Positions 1-9,393 are shown, numbered from the stretch's first letter. The stretch: 64,000 nt of DNA from Hanstruepera marina (GCF_019880635.1 NZ_JAINVX010000005.1:248001-312000), one strand, 5' to 3'. A program made the numbers and translations. The notes: a model not told the origin generated them from the letters alone.

Positions 1-1229
1 CTTAACTGCTTTTCCAATTTAATGGGATAGGCTTGGGAAATATTGCCCAAATTTAAAACGCCATCAATATCCATATTGACTAGTATATTGTCTGTAATGT
101 TTTTAAGTGTGCCTGATGCTTTAAAGACATCTTCTTCAATTTTAAAATTTAAAGTGTTAATATCTAAATAGGTTTCCTTTGAATTTCCTGTTGTGTTCTT
201 TAAGGCTACATCAATATTGATGCTTTCAACCCGTTTTGGTAAATCAGGATACTTAAATGAGGCATTGTTGGAATTGACTTGAATATCTAGGTTTGGTATT
301 GTGTTTTCAGAAATTTCACCTTTAATCAATCCGTTAATTTTAAAATCACCAGTGGTTTCTACTGCTTCAATATCTTTAGAATAGGCTTTGGGTATAACGG
401 CCAAAAAATCTTTGAAAGAGGCTCCTGGATTCTCAAAAGTAATATCAATTAGTTGGCCGTTTTCAATTTGCTGTACAAATCCATCAAAGGTGATAGGTAA
501 TTGGTTTATAAGGCCTTTATTTTCCTTAAAAGTGTATTTGTTGTTGTTTAAATCCAGATCAATTAAAGCATCCAGTTTTAAAGTGTTGTTGTCTAAATAA
601 CTTGTGCTATCTATGCTTAAACTAATTCGTGCTTCAGATTCTGTGTCTAATTCAGAAACGTTGCCCGAAAATGTGCCTTTGCCTTTATGGTTGAATTCTG
701 TAATGAAAAAAGTGGTTTTTGATGTTTCGTCAATATAAGTTAAAGCACTGTTTTTAATAGCGTAATCTTGCACATCAAATGTGAAACCTTTTGAATCACT
801 ATTGCCTGTATCAGGTGTTTCAGATTCTTTTAATATGTCATAATTAACATCACCAAGTTTATTGGTTTTAAGGGTTAGGAGTGTTTCGTCTAAATCTATG
901 GTGTTGATAGTTAGTGGCTCATCACTTGAACTTTTAAAAACCTCTTTAATGGGCAACGAAAGGGATATGGATTTTGATGTGGCCAAGGTTTCACCTTCAA
1001 AAGGTTTAAAATTGGTAATAACCAAATCGTTGATCTCTACTTGAGCATTCGGGAAGCTTCTTATAAAGCTTAAGTTAACTGAACTGAATGATACTTTGGC
1101 ATTTAAGTTTTCATCGGCATAGCGTTGTACAATTTTTTCAATTTGTGACTGAAAGGCAAACGGGAGCGCCAAAAAGAGTAAAAGAATAATAAGTAAAGTA
1201 ATTCCAATAATTTTGAATACTTTTTTCAT
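1..1229 (-). CDS. AsmA-like outer-membrane-biogenesis family protein (partial)
   Basis: I translated this frame by hand. It opens with ATG at 1229 and stays open to the left edge, so the C-terminus lies outside the window. The N-terminus is a short Lys-rich stretch followed by one hydrophobic helix (about residues 8-26). A long beta-rich region follows with repeats of the type 'INDLVITNFKPFEGE', typical of AsmA/DUF748-like bridge proteins. AsmA-family proteins are anchored in the inner membrane, extend into the periplasm and are linked to outer-membrane lipid and protein homeostasis. It lies 88 bp downstream of the queuosine transporter on the same strand and may be cotranscribed. Family call is fairly sure; the precise role is unknown. 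Confidence 0.75.
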   Translation of the reverse strand, partial: MKKVFKIIGITLLIILLLFLALPFAFQSQIEKIVQRYADENLNAKVSFSSVNLSFIRSFPNAQVEINDLVITNFKPFEGETLATSKSISLSLPIKEVFKSSSDEPLTINTIDLDETLLTLKTNKLGDVNYDILKESETPDTGNSDSKGFTFDVQDYAIKNSALTYIDETSKTTFFITEFNHKGKGTFSGNVSELDTESEARISLSIDSTSYLDNNTLKLDALIDLDLNNNKYTFKENKGLINQLPITFDGFVQQIENGQLIDITFENPGASFKDFLAVIPKAYSKDIEAVETTGDFKINGLIKGEISENTIPNLDIQVNSNNASFKYPDLPKRVESINIDVALKNTTGNSKETYLDINTLNFKIEEDVFKASGTLKNITDNILVNMDIDGVLNLGNISQAYPIKLEKQL

Positions 1230-1316
1230 AAATAATAGTGTGATTGGTTTTATAGATATACGTAAATACTAATCGAATAGATGCTGAAAACCAAAACTTT
1301 AATAAAATTTTAGTAA

Positions 1317-2021
1317 TTAAAGTAAGTGGATTTCCTCGTTTACTTTTAGTTTAAAACGCCTTCTAAACAAAAACACCCCTAAATACAGAAACGGTGTATC
1401 TAAAGCTGCTATCATGACCTTGAATATTACACCAGCAACTAATAAGCCCATAAACTTATCCCATTCAATAATACCAAAGGAACAAAGTAATAGCAGAATT
1501 GTACAGGTATCAACAAATTGCGAGAAAAAAGTCGAAAAGTTATTGCGTAACCATAAGTGTTTCCCTTTGGTAAGGCCTTTCCAAAAATGATAGATTTGTA
1601 TGTCTATAAACTGTGCAAATAAATACGCCAACATACTGGCCATAACAGCTATAGCTGTGCTGCCGAAAACGGTTGTAAATAAATCATCAGGTACGGGAGA
1701 CCATGATGTTGCAGGAATGGCATTTGCAGTATAAATAATAGCCATAGAAAACATAGAGGCAAAAATTCCTGTAACCACTACTTGATTGGCTGCCTTTTTA
1801 CCGTAAATTTCACTGATTAAATCAGTGATTAAAAAGGTAATAGGGTAAGGCAGTATGCCTACCGAAATTTCAAATAGTTTGGTGTCGAAAATTTCAATAT
1901 CTACAGGATACCAATAAAAAAACTTCTGAAAAATAAGATTGGAAACCACCAACGACGTAATAAACAAAGCAGCCAATAGTAAGTAAATACGATGCGCGAG
2001 AAGTTTGTCTTTTACGGTCAT
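1317..2021 (-). CDS. yhhQ: Queuosine precursor transporter (VUT/YhhQ family)
   Basis: The 234-residue integral membrane protein has about six hydrophobic helices. It carries the family features: an early 'SNLIFQK'-type helix, 'PYPITFLITDLISEIYGKK' (the conserved D-x-x-x-E-x-Y-G-K segment), and a later 'RNNFSTFFSQFVDT' helix. Members import preQ0/preQ1 for queuosine synthesis in tRNA wobble positions. The length matches the family. The gene is divergent from folK-dNK, with 75 bp between the two starts. No queuosine biosynthesis genes are seen in this window, so the substrate is inferred from family only. Confidence 0.88.
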   Translation of the reverse strand: MTVKDKLLAHRIYLLLAALFITSLVVSNLIFQKFFYWYPVDIEIFDTKLFEISVGILPYPITFLITDLISEIYGKKAANQVVVTGIFASMFSMAIIYTANAIPATSWSPVPDDLFTTVFGSTAIAVMASMLAYLFAQFIDIQIYHFWKGLTKGKHLWLRNNFSTFFSQFVDTCTILLLLCSFGIIEWDKFMGLLVAGVIFKVMIAALDTPFLYLGVFLFRRRFKLKVNEEIHLL

Positions 2022-2096
2022 TTAAAATTGTGGATAAATAGGCCTTGTAAATATAAACTATTAAAATTTCTTTTAGTTATTTTGGCATGCGCTATT

Positions 2097-3230
2097 ATGA
2101 ATTCAACAAATACGGTTTACATATCTCTGGGAAGCAATCAAGGTGATCGATTGAGAAACCTGCAATTAGCGGTTGATGCTATTTTTAAACGCATAGGCAA
2201 CATTCAACTTATAGCCAAGGTTTATAACACTCCTGCTTTAGGGTTTGAGGGTTCTGATTTTCTCAATACCTGTTTAGTTGCTTTTACCGAAATGGATGCA
2301 CCAACAGTTTTGGAGCATTTACTTAATATAGAAACAAAAATGGGACGTGAGCGTTCTAAATCGGGAGGCTACGAGTCACGAACTATCGACTTGGATGTTT
2401 TGTTGTTTAATGATGAGGTTATCCATAGTAAAACTTTAACGGTTCCACATCCGCAAATCCCTAATCGTAGGTTTGTTTTGCAACCTTTGTATGAAATTGC
2501 ACCTAAAAAAGTACATCCAGTTTTAAAAGAAACTATTTCTGAATTGCTAAAAAACAGTAGTGATGACAGTATTTTAGAGCCTATAAATATTTGGTTGAAA
2601 AACCCTAGCAAGCAATTTAATTTATCGCAATACAATTACATTGCTATTGAAGGGAATATAGGTGCCGGAAAAACTAGTCTGGCAACTAAAGTTTCAGCCG
2701 ATTTTAATGCCAAACTTATTTTAGAGCGTTTTGCGGACAATCCGTTTTTACCGAAGTTCTATGAAGACGCCAAGCGTTATGCCTTTACTTTGGAAATGAG
2801 TTTTTTAGCTGATAGATACCAACAAATTTCTGATGATTTATCGCAATTGGATTTGTTTAAGGATTTCATTGTGAGCGATTATGACATCTATAAATCTTTA
2901 ATTTTCTCAAAAATCACTTTGCCTGAAGACGAGTTCAGATTGTACAGACGTTTGTTTTATCTAATGTACAAAGATATTGCCAAACCCGAATTGTACGTGT
3001 ATCTCTATCAGAACACGGAGCGTTTACAGGAAAACATTAAAAAGCGCGGCCGTGATTATGAGCAGAATATCGATAATGACTATTTAGATAAAATCAATGC
3101 CGGATATTTGGAATTTCTAAAGAATCAGACGGATTTGAATGTCAAAACCATTGACATTTCCGATCGAGATTTTGTAAAAAACCGTGAAGACTACCTGTGG
3201 ATTTTAAACGAAATTAATAATGGAATATAG
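2097..3230 (+). CDS. folK: Bifunctional FolK (HPPK) / deoxynucleoside kinase fusion
   Basis: This is one 377-residue protein with two enzymes. Residues 6-165 are 6-hydroxymethyl-dihydropterin pyrophosphokinase of folate synthesis ('YISLGSNQGDR' start, 'ESRTIDLDVLLFND', 'VPHPQIPNRRFVLQPL'). Residues about 180-377 are a deoxynucleoside kinase with P-loop GNIGAGKT (186-193) and the LID-like 'KKRGRDYE'. I chose ATG 2097 because HPPK begins a few residues later; the frame extends upstream to 1992 but that part runs antisense into the divergent transporter start. The stop overlaps the next gene by 11 bp. A second, free-standing kinase lies at 37760-38374. The fusion couples folate synthesis with nucleoside salvage; both active sites look intact. 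Confidence 0.93.
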   Translation: MNSTNTVYISLGSNQGDRLRNLQLAVDAIFKRIGNIQLIAKVYNTPALGFEGSDFLNTCLVAFTEMDAPTVLEHLLNIETKMGRERSKSGGYESRTIDLDVLLFNDEVIHSKTLTVPHPQIPNRRFVLQPLYEIAPKKVHPVLKETISELLKNSSDDSILEPINIWLKNPSKQFNLSQYNYIAIEGNIGAGKTSLATKVSADFNAKLILERFADNPFLPKFYEDAKRYAFTLEMSFLADRYQQISDDLSQLDLFKDFIVSDYDIYKSLIFSKITLPEDEFRLYRRLFYLMYKDIAKPELYVYLYQNTERLQENIKKRGRDYEQNIDNDYLDKINAGYLEFLKNQTDLNVKTIDISDRDFVKNREDYLWILNEINNGI

Positions 3231-3705
3231 GTTCGTTACCCAAAACGATATCTTGGTTGTTGGCATGAAAGCCCAAGTAACGTTACAGACTATGCCTATG
3301 AAAATAGGTAAATTGGCAAGACAGTTTATGCCTAGAAGACATGAGATTGTAGGCAGAGTAGGGACACATAGTTTTTCCATTCAAGACTATGCTGATCAAA
3401 ATTTTAATGCCATAACACCACAAACCACATTTGATAAATGGGTAGCTGTTGAAGTTGAAAGCCATAACCACATTCCTGATGGTATGCAATCCTTTGTTTT
3501 AAAAGACGGCGACTATTTAGTGGTTGATTATAAAGGGAGCTTGGCCGATTTCCCAAAACTCTGGCAAACTATTTTAACCGATTGGTTGCCTAATTCTAAA
3601 TATGAATTAGATAACAGACCACATTTTGAAAAGTTACCTGAAAGCTACAATCCGCAAAACCTGATTAATGAAGAACAGGTATGGGTGCCTGTGAGGTTGA
3701 AGTGA
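3220..3705 (+). CDS. GyrI-like / effector-binding-domain protein
   Basis: A 161-residue soluble protein overlapping the end of folK-dNK by 11 bp, so probably translationally coupled. The pattern resembles GyrI-like/AraC-effector-binding small-molecule domains: an N-terminal beta strand, 'MPMKIGKLARQFMPRRHEI', then a central 'KWVAVEVESHNHIPDGMQSFVLKDGDYLVVDYKG' region interrupted by short turns, and a C-terminal 'YELDNRPHFEKLPE' strand. Such domains bind hydrophobic or cationic ligands, or act as small hydrolases. There is no HTH. Ligand unknown. Confidence 0.72.
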   Translation: MEYRFVTQNDILVVGMKAQVTLQTMPMKIGKLARQFMPRRHEIVGRVGTHSFSIQDYADQNFNAITPQTTFDKWVAVEVESHNHIPDGMQSFVLKDGDYLVVDYKGSLADFPKLWQTILTDWLPNSKYELDNRPHFEKLPESYNPQNLINEEQVWVPVRLK

Positions 3706-3798
3706 TTCTTCACTGTCGAATTACATGGATACTTTTTAAATTTTTAGTCAAGTGTAATGTAATGACAATAGCATATTAATCCTATTGAATCGACTTTT

Positions 3799-4458
3799 CT
3801 AATTCAAATTAAAAAGTGTTGTCACAATCCGCCCTTTATGATCATCCAAAACAATTTCGTTCAGAATTTGTTGGGATTTAACTTTAAAATTAAAAGGCGG
3901 TTGTGTTATATCAACGCCACTGTTGTGTTTCAATCTAATACCTTGCCCAGAAATGATATCTTGGTTTGGAATAAAGTCACCCATTGGGAGGTGTTCAGTA
4001 AGGATAATGTATTGGTAAGCTGTCAACTTTTTCAATATGTTTTGTATTTCAGCATTGGAAAGATGCTGCAGCACTTGTCGTAGAATAATGCAATCCGCTT
4101 GAGGGAGTTCGTCTTTGGAAATATCTTGACACGCAAAGTTTATATGGTCATTATGATACAGCTTTTGGTTTCTTTTAATAAGGGCATCAACAATATCCAC
4201 ACCCACATAACTTTTAGTAAAAGGTGTCAATTGCTTACCGATATTAAAATCACCACAACCTAAATCGCAAACCGTTAAAGAGTTTTCATGGCTTTGTAGA
4301 AACGCTCTGACACTATCTATATACGGTTTGACTATAAGTGCCCTGTGTGAACCTTCTCCTGAATAAAAATCATGGTCTTTGCCACCCCAAAGATGCTGGT
4401 CATAGATTTGCTCCATTACCGGTTTGGTAGGCCAAGGTTTTTTGGACTTTTTGGTCAT
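3799..4458 (-). CDS. Class I SAM-dependent methyltransferase
   Basis: The 219-residue protein has a Rossmann-type methyltransferase core. Motif I is 'TVCDLGCGDFNIGKQL', the acidic end of strand 2 is 'YVGVDIVDALI', motif II/III is 'FACQDISKDELPQADCIILRQVLQHL', and 'YIILTEHLP' follows. The N-terminus is basic. The substrate is not evident; similar Bacteroidota proteins are annotated simply as class I methyltransferases. The gene follows the HTH/DUF2975 pair on the same strand with a 3-bp gap, so the three may form one transcript. Confidence 0.85.
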   Translation of the reverse strand: MTKKSKKPWPTKPVMEQIYDQHLWGGKDHDFYSGEGSHRALIVKPYIDSVRAFLQSHENSLTVCDLGCGDFNIGKQLTPFTKSYVGVDIVDALIKRNQKLYHNDHINFACQDISKDELPQADCIILRQVLQHLSNAEIQNILKKLTAYQYIILTEHLPMGDFIPNQDIISGQGIRLKHNSGVDITQPPFNFKVKSQQILNEIVLDDHKGRIVTTLFNLN

Positions 4459-4461
4459 GGT

Positions 4462-4665
4462 CTATTCTTCAAATTCCAAAATATCACCTGGTTGGCAGTC
4501 CAAAGCTTTGCAAATGGCTTCCAAAGTACTAAAGCGGACAGCCTTCGCTTTACCAGTTTTGAGTATGGATAGGTTGGAGAGCGTTACTCCAACATGTTCC
4601 GAGAGTTCGTTTAGGGACATTTTCCGTTTCGCCATCATGACGTCTAAATTTACAATGATTGGCAT
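4462..4665 (-). CDS. Small Cro/CI-type HTH regulator (YozG-like)
   Basis: The 67-residue protein is essentially a single helix-turn-helix domain: 'MSLNELSEHVGVTLSNLS' and 'FSTLEAICKALDCQPGDILEFEE'. The final residues are the hallmark of the HTH_26/YozG subfamily. It starts 3 bp after the DUF2975 membrane-protein gene ends. DUF2975 plus YozG-like HTH pairs are a recurrent arrangement in Firmicutes and Bacteroidota. It is probably an autoregulator of this little operon. Operator not identified. Confidence 0.88.
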   Translation of the reverse strand: MPIIVNLDVMMAKRKMSLNELSEHVGVTLSNLSILKTGKAKAVRFSTLEAICKALDCQPGDILEFEE

Positions 4666-4668
4666 GGC

Positions 4669-5208
4669 TTAAATGGTTAATTCGTTTTCAGATTGTAAAT
4701 CGACTCCTTTTTTAAATATTTGAGCAATAATAAAAATAATACCAGCCAAGAATAAAAACTCACGACTGCCCTCAACAAAAGATTGCGCTGATAAAACGAT
4801 TAAACTGCGTTTAAATAAATACATATTATAAGCATTTGCAATCAAAGCTAAAATGCCAGCACCTAAAGCCACATGGCTAATTTTGGTTAATAAATGAGCG
4901 GTAGTATTATTAAAAGGCGTGTCGAAGTTAATTTTCGTAAAAATTTTTGTCACCAAAAAGGCAATGTACGTTTTCATGGCTGAAAGACCAATAATGAGTG
5001 ACACCAAACAAATGAAATACCAAAAATGGTTTTGGTGAAGCTCCGCTAAATTAAGTCCCAGGTATAAATCACCTGCTGCTTCCGAACGGGAAAACAAACT
5101 GATAATAAATGACAATATTATGGCACCTGTTTTAATGCATAAACCAATAAATACCAACCAAAACAAGAATTTCATGATGGAAAGAATGCGATCCGTATTT
5201 GTTTTCAT
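4669..5208 (-). CDS. DUF2975 four-helix membrane protein
   Basis: The 179-residue protein has four predicted transmembrane helices (about residues 12-37, 60-85, 110-130 and 147-168) and no signal peptide. The 'SFVEGSREFLFLAGIIFIIAQIFKKGVDLQSENELTI' C-terminal region (broken here by an end-of-helix turn) is typical of DUF2975, which is defined with the adjacent YozG-like regulator. The function of the family is unknown; the constant pairing suggests the membrane protein modulates, or is controlled by, the HTH protein. The upstream 110 bp are very AT-rich and hold no structure I can name. Confidence 0.8.
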   Translation of the reverse strand: MKTNTDRILSIMKFLFWLVFIGLCIKTGAIILSFIISLFSRSEAAGDLYLGLNLAELHQNHFWYFICLVSLIIGLSAMKTYIAFLVTKIFTKINFDTPFNNTTAHLLTKISHVALGAGILALIANAYNMYLFKRSLIVLSAQSFVEGSREFLFLAGIIFIIAQIFKKGVDLQSENELTI

Positions 5209-5322
5209 AATTAATATGATTTAAAATTACAAAACAAATAACGATAAAAATTTATTAAAAAACAATAAATTTTTTGTAAAAAAGAATAAATAAAAATTTA
5301 ACTCCCACCAAACAAGAATCTT

Positions 5323-5856
5323 TTACCATCTTTGTAGTTTGCTAAACACATCCCAAACCACTAAACCACAGCTAACAGAAATATTTAAGGAGTGCTTGGT
5401 ACCAAACTGCGGAATTTCCAAAACGACATCACTTGCCGTAACCACACCTTGTTGAATGCCCTTAACCTCATTACCGAATACTAGAGCATATTTTTGGTTA
5501 GGCTCTGGTTTAAAGTCATTAAGCATCATGGCGTTTTCTGCTTGTTCAATGGAACAAACGATTATGTTTTCAGCTTGAAGTTTTTTTACCAATTCAAGCG
5601 TGTCTGCAACATATTCCCATGCCACTGTTTCGGTACTGCCCAAGGCAGTTTTATGAATATCTTTATGAGGTGGTTTGGCTGTAATGCCGCAGAGATAAAT
5701 TTTTTCAATTAAAAAAGCATCACTAGTTCTAAACACCGATCCAATGTTGTTTAAACTCCGGATATTGTCCAAAACAATAATTAAAGGTGTCTTTTCGGTG
5801 TTTTTAAATTCGTCAACACTCAATCGGTCCAGCTCGCTATTTTTTAATTTACGCAT
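5323..5856 (-). CDS. TrmH/SpoU-family RNA 2'-O-methyltransferase
   Basis: The 177-residue protein has the SPOUT knot motifs in order: motif 1 'IIVLDNIRSLNNIGSVFRTSD' (Asn-Ile-Gly-Ser core near residues 36-41), motif 2 'YALVFGNEVKGI', and motif 3 'LEIPQFGTKHSLNISVSCG'. It is a minimal form without the L30e-like substrate-binding N-terminal domain found in TrmH/RlmB-type relatives, so the target (tRNA or rRNA ribose) cannot be assigned. It is divergent from mutS with about 120 bp between. Confidence 0.9.
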   Translation of the reverse strand: MRKLKNSELDRLSVDEFKNTEKTPLIIVLDNIRSLNNIGSVFRTSDAFLIEKIYLCGITAKPPHKDIHKTALGSTETVAWEYVADTLELVKKLQAENIIVCSIEQAENAMMLNDFKPEPNQKYALVFGNEVKGIQQGVVTASDVVLEIPQFGTKHSLNISVSCGLVVWDVFSKLQRW

Positions 5857-5978
5857 GTTAATTTCTTATGATAATTGTAGATAACTTATAAGTTTCAGGT
5901 TTTAAAAACCTTAAATTAATAAGTACTTTAGCAATCCTGCATTTTATGCAAAAGTAATATTTAAAAATCAGTTAGACA

Positions 5979-8594
5979 TTGGCAAAAAAAGGAAAGAAGG
6001 AAACACCGTTAATGAAGCAATACAATACCATCAAGGCTAAATATCCTGATGCTTTACTGTTATTTCGTGTAGGTGATTTTTATGAAACCTTTGGTAAAGA
6101 TGCCGTACGTACGGCCAAAATATTGGATATCATTTTAACAAAGCGCGGTGCTGGTAGTGAGAGCGAAACCGAATTGGCCGGTTTTCCACATCATTCTTTA
6201 AACACCTATCTACCAAAATTGGTTAAAGCTGGTGAACGTGTGGCCATCTGTGATCAGCTGGAAGATCCTAAGCAAACCAAAACCATTGTAAAACGTGGTG
6301 TAACGGAATTGGTAACACCTGGAGTCGCTTTGAATGACGAAGTTCTGAAATCAAAGTCCAACAACTTCTTATGTTCGGTATATTTTGGTAAAAACTTTAT
6401 TGGGATTTCTTTTTTAGATATATCTACTGGTGAATTTCTTACCTCTCAAGGAAATGCGGAATATATTGATAAGTTACTTCAGAATTTTAGTCCGAGTGAA
6501 ATACTGGTTTCCAAGCAAAAACGGATGCATTTTAATGAAACATTCGGTCAGGATTTTCACACCTTTTATTTGGAAGATTGGGTTTATCAAACCGATTATG
6601 CCCATGAAACTCTAATCAAACATTTCAATACCAAAACATTAAAAGGGTATGGTATTAAAGATTTATATGAAGGTATTATTGCTTCTGGGGCTATTCTTCA
6701 TTATTTAGGTGAAACGCAACATCACAAATTACAACATATTACATCTATTAGTCGTATAGCCGAAGATGATTATGTGTGGATGGATAAGTTTACCATTCGA
6801 AATTTGGAGCTATATCATTCAACGAATAACAATGCAGTAACCTTGCTGAACGTTATTGATAAAACCATATCGCCAATGGGTGGTCGCATGCTCAAGCGCT
6901 GGTTGGCTTTGCCTCTAAAGGATGTCAAAAAAATCAAACAACGCCATGAGGTGGTTGACTTTTTAAGTAAGAACATATCCATTCTTCAAAAAATACAGAA
7001 CCACATCAAGCATATTGGTGATCTTGAGCGTTTGATTTCCAAGATTGCGACGGCAAAAGTGAACCCTAGAGAAGTTATTCAACTAAAAAATTCTTTGGAA
7101 GCTATTGTTCCCATCAAAGCATTGACTTCTAATACCGATAATGAAGCGCTAAAAATCATAGGAGATTCCTTGCAAAGTTGTGATGTGCTGCGTGAAAAAA
7201 TAAAGGAAACTTTAAATGAAGATGCGCCTGTAAATGTGTTGAAAGGAAATACAGTAGCGGAAGGTTTTTCTACTGAATTGGATGAACTACGTGCCTTGTC
7301 GACTTCTGGTAAGGATTATTTAGATGGGATGTTGGAGCGAGAAAGCGAACGAACAGGTATTACGTCTTTAAAGATAGCTTCCAACAATGTGTTTGGTTAC
7401 TATATTGAAGTGCGGAATACACATAAGGATAAAGTCCCTCAAGAGTGGATTCGTAAGCAAACGTTAGTCAATGCCGAACGCTATATTACCGAGGAGCTTA
7501 AAGAATATGAAGCTAAAATTTTAGGTGCTGAAGAGCGCATTCTAGCCATTGAACAGCAATTGTTTTCTGAATTGATTCAGTGGATGACCCAATATATTAA
7601 ACCCGTTCAGCAAAATGCGCACTTAATTGGGCAATTAGATTGCTTATGTGGTTTTGCTCAATTGGCCATTGACAATAATTATATCTACCCAATAATAGAT
7701 GATTCACATGATTTAGATATCAAAGATGGTCGCCATCCTGTAATCGAAAAACAGTTACCTCCTAGTGAGGCTTATATTGCCAATGATGTCTATTTAGATC
7801 GGGAGAAACAGCAAATGATTATGATTACAGGCCCCAACATGTCTGGTAAATCGGCTATTTTACGTCAAACAGCCCTTATTGTATTGTTAGCGCAAACGGG
7901 AAGTTTTGTGCCTGCAAAATCGGCAAGAATAGGGTTAATAGATAAAATATTTACACGAGTTGGTGCCAGTGATAACATTTCAATGGGTGAGTCGACCTTT
8001 ATGGTGGAGATGAACGAGACAGCATCTATTCTGAACAACATTTCCGAACGCAGTTTGGTTTTACTTGATGAAATTGGTCGTGGTACCAGTACTTATGACG
8101 GCATTTCAATTGCTTGGGCTATTAGTGAATACTTGCACGAACATCCTGCAAAAGCTAAAACTTTATTTGCTACACATTATCATGAATTAAACGAAATGAC
8201 GGAGACGTTTGAGCGTATCAAGAACTTTAATGTTTCGGTTAAAGAATTGAAAGATAATGTGCTTTTTTTACGTAAGCTTGTGAAAGGTGGTAGTGAGCAT
8301 AGTTTTGGTATTCATGTAGCAAAAATGGCTGGTATGCCGCAGCAAGTGATTCATAGAGCGAATAAGATTTTAAAGAAATTAGAAAAATCGCATTCCAGTG
8401 AAGAGTTAACCGATAAAGTGAAATCATTACAAGATGACGAGATGCAATTGAGCTTCTTCAATTTAGATGATCCACTATTGGAAAGTATTAAAGACGAAAT
8501 CCTTCATATAGATATAAATACCTTAACTCCTGTTGAAGCCTTGATGAAACTCAATGAAATAAAGCGTATGTTGGTAAAGAAAAAACACGCTTAA
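5979..8594 (+). CDS. mutS: DNA mismatch repair protein MutS
   Basis: The 871-residue MutS1-type protein recognises mispairs and recruits MutL. The mismatch-reading Phe-x-Glu is F34-Y35-E36 in 'GDFYETFG'. The connector, lever and clamp domains follow. The ABC ATPase holds Walker A '[14 protein letters not shown]', the '[17 protein letters not shown]' loop, Walker B '[16 protein letters not shown]' and the 'ATHYHEL' switch. The start is TTG at 5979, not ATG: the eleven residues before the first in-frame ATG (6012) match the usual flavobacterial N-terminus ending 'TPLMKQYN'. Full length, no damage seen. Confidence 0.97.
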   Translation: MAKKGKKETPLMKQYNTIKAKYPDALLLFRVGDFYETFGKDAVRTAKILDIILTKRGAGSESETELAGFPHHSLNTYLPKLVKAGERVAICDQLEDPKQTKTIVKRGVTELVTPGVALNDEVLKSKSNNFLCSVYFGKNFIGISFLDISTGEFLTSQGNAEYIDKLLQNFSPSEILVSKQKRMHFNETFGQDFHTFYLEDWVYQTDYAHETLIKHFNTKTLKGYGIKDLYEGIIASGAILHYLGETQHHKLQHITSISRIAEDDYVWMDKFTIRNLELYHSTNNNAVTLLNVIDKTISPMGGRMLKRWLALPLKDVKKIKQRHEVVDFLSKNISILQKIQNHIKHIGDLERLISKIATAKVNPREVIQLKNSLEAIVPIKALTSNTDNEALKIIGDSLQSCDVLREKIKETLNEDAPVNVLKGNTVAEGFSTELDELRALSTSGKDYLDGMLERESERTGITSLKIASNNVFGYYIEVRNTHKDKVPQEWIRKQTLVNAERYITEELKEYEAKILGAEERILAIEQQLFSELIQWMTQYIKPVQQNAHLIGQLDCLCGFAQLAIDNNYIYPIIDDSHDLDIKDGRHPVIEKQLPPSEAYIANDVYLDREKQQMIMITGPNMSGKSAILRQTALIVLLAQTGSFVPAKSARIGLIDKIFTRVGASDNISMGESTFMVEMNETASILNNISERSLVLLDEIGRGTSTYDGISIAWAISEYLHEHPAKAKTLFATHYHELNEMTETFERIKNFNVSVKELKDNVLFLRKLVKGGSEHSFGIHVAKMAGMPQQVIHRANKILKKLEKSHSSEELTDKVKSLQDDEMQLSFFNLDDPLLESIKDEILHIDINTLTPVEALMKLNEIKRMLVKKKHA

Positions 8595-8624
8595 AATAAA
8601 TTGTATTATTTTTTAAAAAAGGCT

Positions 8625-8653
8625 TTGCTTTTCCTAGAAATATTTTAAATTTG
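8625..8653 (+). promoter_or_regulatory. Flavobacterial-type promoter for the tRNA pair
   Basis: TTG at 8625-8627 and TAAATTTG at 8646-8653 are separated by 18 bp. This is an exact match to the established Bacteroidota sigma factor consensus (TTG, 17-23 bp, TAnnTTTG). It lies about 40 bp before tRNA-Gly and just after mutS. Confidence 0.7.
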
Positions 8654-8691
8654 CATCCGCAATCGAGAGATTGTACGTTCATTAAAAGACT

Positions 8692-8763
8692 GCGAAAGTA
8701 GCTCAGGGGTAGAGCATCACCTTGCCAAGGTGAGGGTCGCGGGTTCAAATCCCGTCTTTCGCT
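8692..8763 (+). tRNA. tRNA-Gly (anticodon GCC)
   Basis: The cloverleaf folds by eye. The acceptor is GCGAAAG/CTTTCGC with discriminator T. The D arm is GCTC...GAGC. The anticodon stem is TCACC/GGTGA around loop TTGCCAA (anticodon GCC). The T arm is CGGG-TTCAAAT-CCCG. CCA is not encoded. Confidence 0.96.
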
Positions 8764-8793
8764 CTGAAAACTTTCTTGAAAATATACCAAGAT

Positions 8794-8878
8794 GCTGAAG
8801 TGGTGGAATTGGTAGACACGTTGGACTTAAAATCCAATGGCCATTATGGCCGTGCGGGTTCAAGTCCCGCCTTCAGTA
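8794..8878 (+). tRNA. tRNA-Leu (anticodon UAA)
   Basis: A class II tRNA with a long variable arm. The acceptor is GCTGAAG/CTTCAGT, with a G-U pair at the end and discriminator A. The anticodon stem is TTGGA/TCCAA around CTTAAAA (anticodon TAA). The variable arm is TGGCCATTATGGCCG. The T arm is GCGGG-TTCAAGT-CCCGC. CCA is not encoded. It lies 30 bp after tRNA-Gly. Confidence 0.96.
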
Positions 8879-8879
8879 C

Positions 8880-8912
8880 AAAAGCCTTTATCGAAAGATA
8901 AAGGCTTTTTTT
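8880..8912 (+). terminator. Rho-independent terminator of the tRNA pair
   Basis: A perfect hairpin AAAAGCCTTTATC-GAAA-GATAAAGGCTTTT followed by a T run, directly after tRNA-Leu. Confidence 0.9.
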
Positions 8913-8950
8913 GTATGGGCAGCATGTTTTTCTAATATGTATGTTGATTT

Positions 8951-9190
8951 TTAATCTTCAATTAAAGATTCTATAATGCTGTTTTCAGGTTTAGTCAGTT
9001 TTCTGTCAAGAAGCGATTCAAATAACTTTGTTAGTCGATCGATATCATTAAATGGGATGCTTTCTGTATTAAAATCAATATGCATTAAAGCTGTTTTTAA
9101 TTTTTTAATAGCTTTAATTTTTGCAGTATCTACCGGAATATTTGAAATTAACTGATATTCCATAACAAGTAATTTCTCTTTAATTTTCAT
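8951..9190 (-). CDS. Small hypothetical protein, 79 aa
   Basis: The predicted protein is soluble and helical, with a Lys/Ile/Leu-rich N-terminal half and an acidic C-terminus ('SIIESLIED'). I do not recognise a family. Its ATG overlaps the TGA of the preceding 68-residue gene by 4 bp, the usual sign of translational coupling, which supports both frames as genes. The two sit between the tRNA terminator and another terminator, so they form a self-contained two-gene unit. Function unknown. Confidence 0.55.
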   Translation of the reverse strand: MKIKEKLLVMEYQLISNIPVDTAKIKAIKKLKTALMHIDFNTESIPFNDIDRLTKLFESLLDRKLTKPENSIIESLIED

Positions 9191-9393
9191 AAATCAGGAG
9201 CATAAAGCTTTTTAATGATTTTAGATTTTCTTAAAAAGTATTCAGTCTTACTGATAGAAGTGTTTTGTTTTTCAACATTAAGCGCTTGTAAATCATTTAA
9301 TGCTGTTTCAATACGAGATAGGCTAGAGATTTCCTTAAACTTGAGTTCCGACTGAAGTTCATTGGATTTTAAATTGTTAGCTTTTTTGAACAT
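9187..9393 (-). CDS. Small hypothetical protein, 68 aa
   Basis: First gene of a coupled pair, with a 4-bp overlap with the next. The protein is highly charged and Ser/Asn/Lys-rich ('SNELQSELKFKEISSLSRIE'), probably helical or coiled coil, with no signal peptide or membrane segment. I recognise no family. A TATATTTG box lies about 25 bp before the ATG on the same strand. The pair could be a toxin-antitoxin-like or mobile-element remnant because it abuts tRNA genes, but nothing in either protein shows it. Confidence 0.52.
   Translation of the reverse strand: MFKKANNLKSNELQSELKFKEISSLSRIETALNDLQALNVEKQNTSISKTEYFLRKSKIIKKLYAPDL

Noticed and set aside
1992-2096. Longer N-terminus for the FolK fusion
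   Set aside because: The extra residues do not resemble HPPK and the DNA overlaps the start of the divergent transporter gene.
5209-5322. Regulatory RNA in the AT-rich gap before DUF2975
   Set aside because: Only homopolymer A/T tracts; no stable stem or known motif.
8692-8912. Attachment site of an integrated element at the tRNA genes
   Set aside because: No integrase and no repeat of a tRNA 3' end was noticed nearby; both tRNAs are intact and followed by their own terminator.
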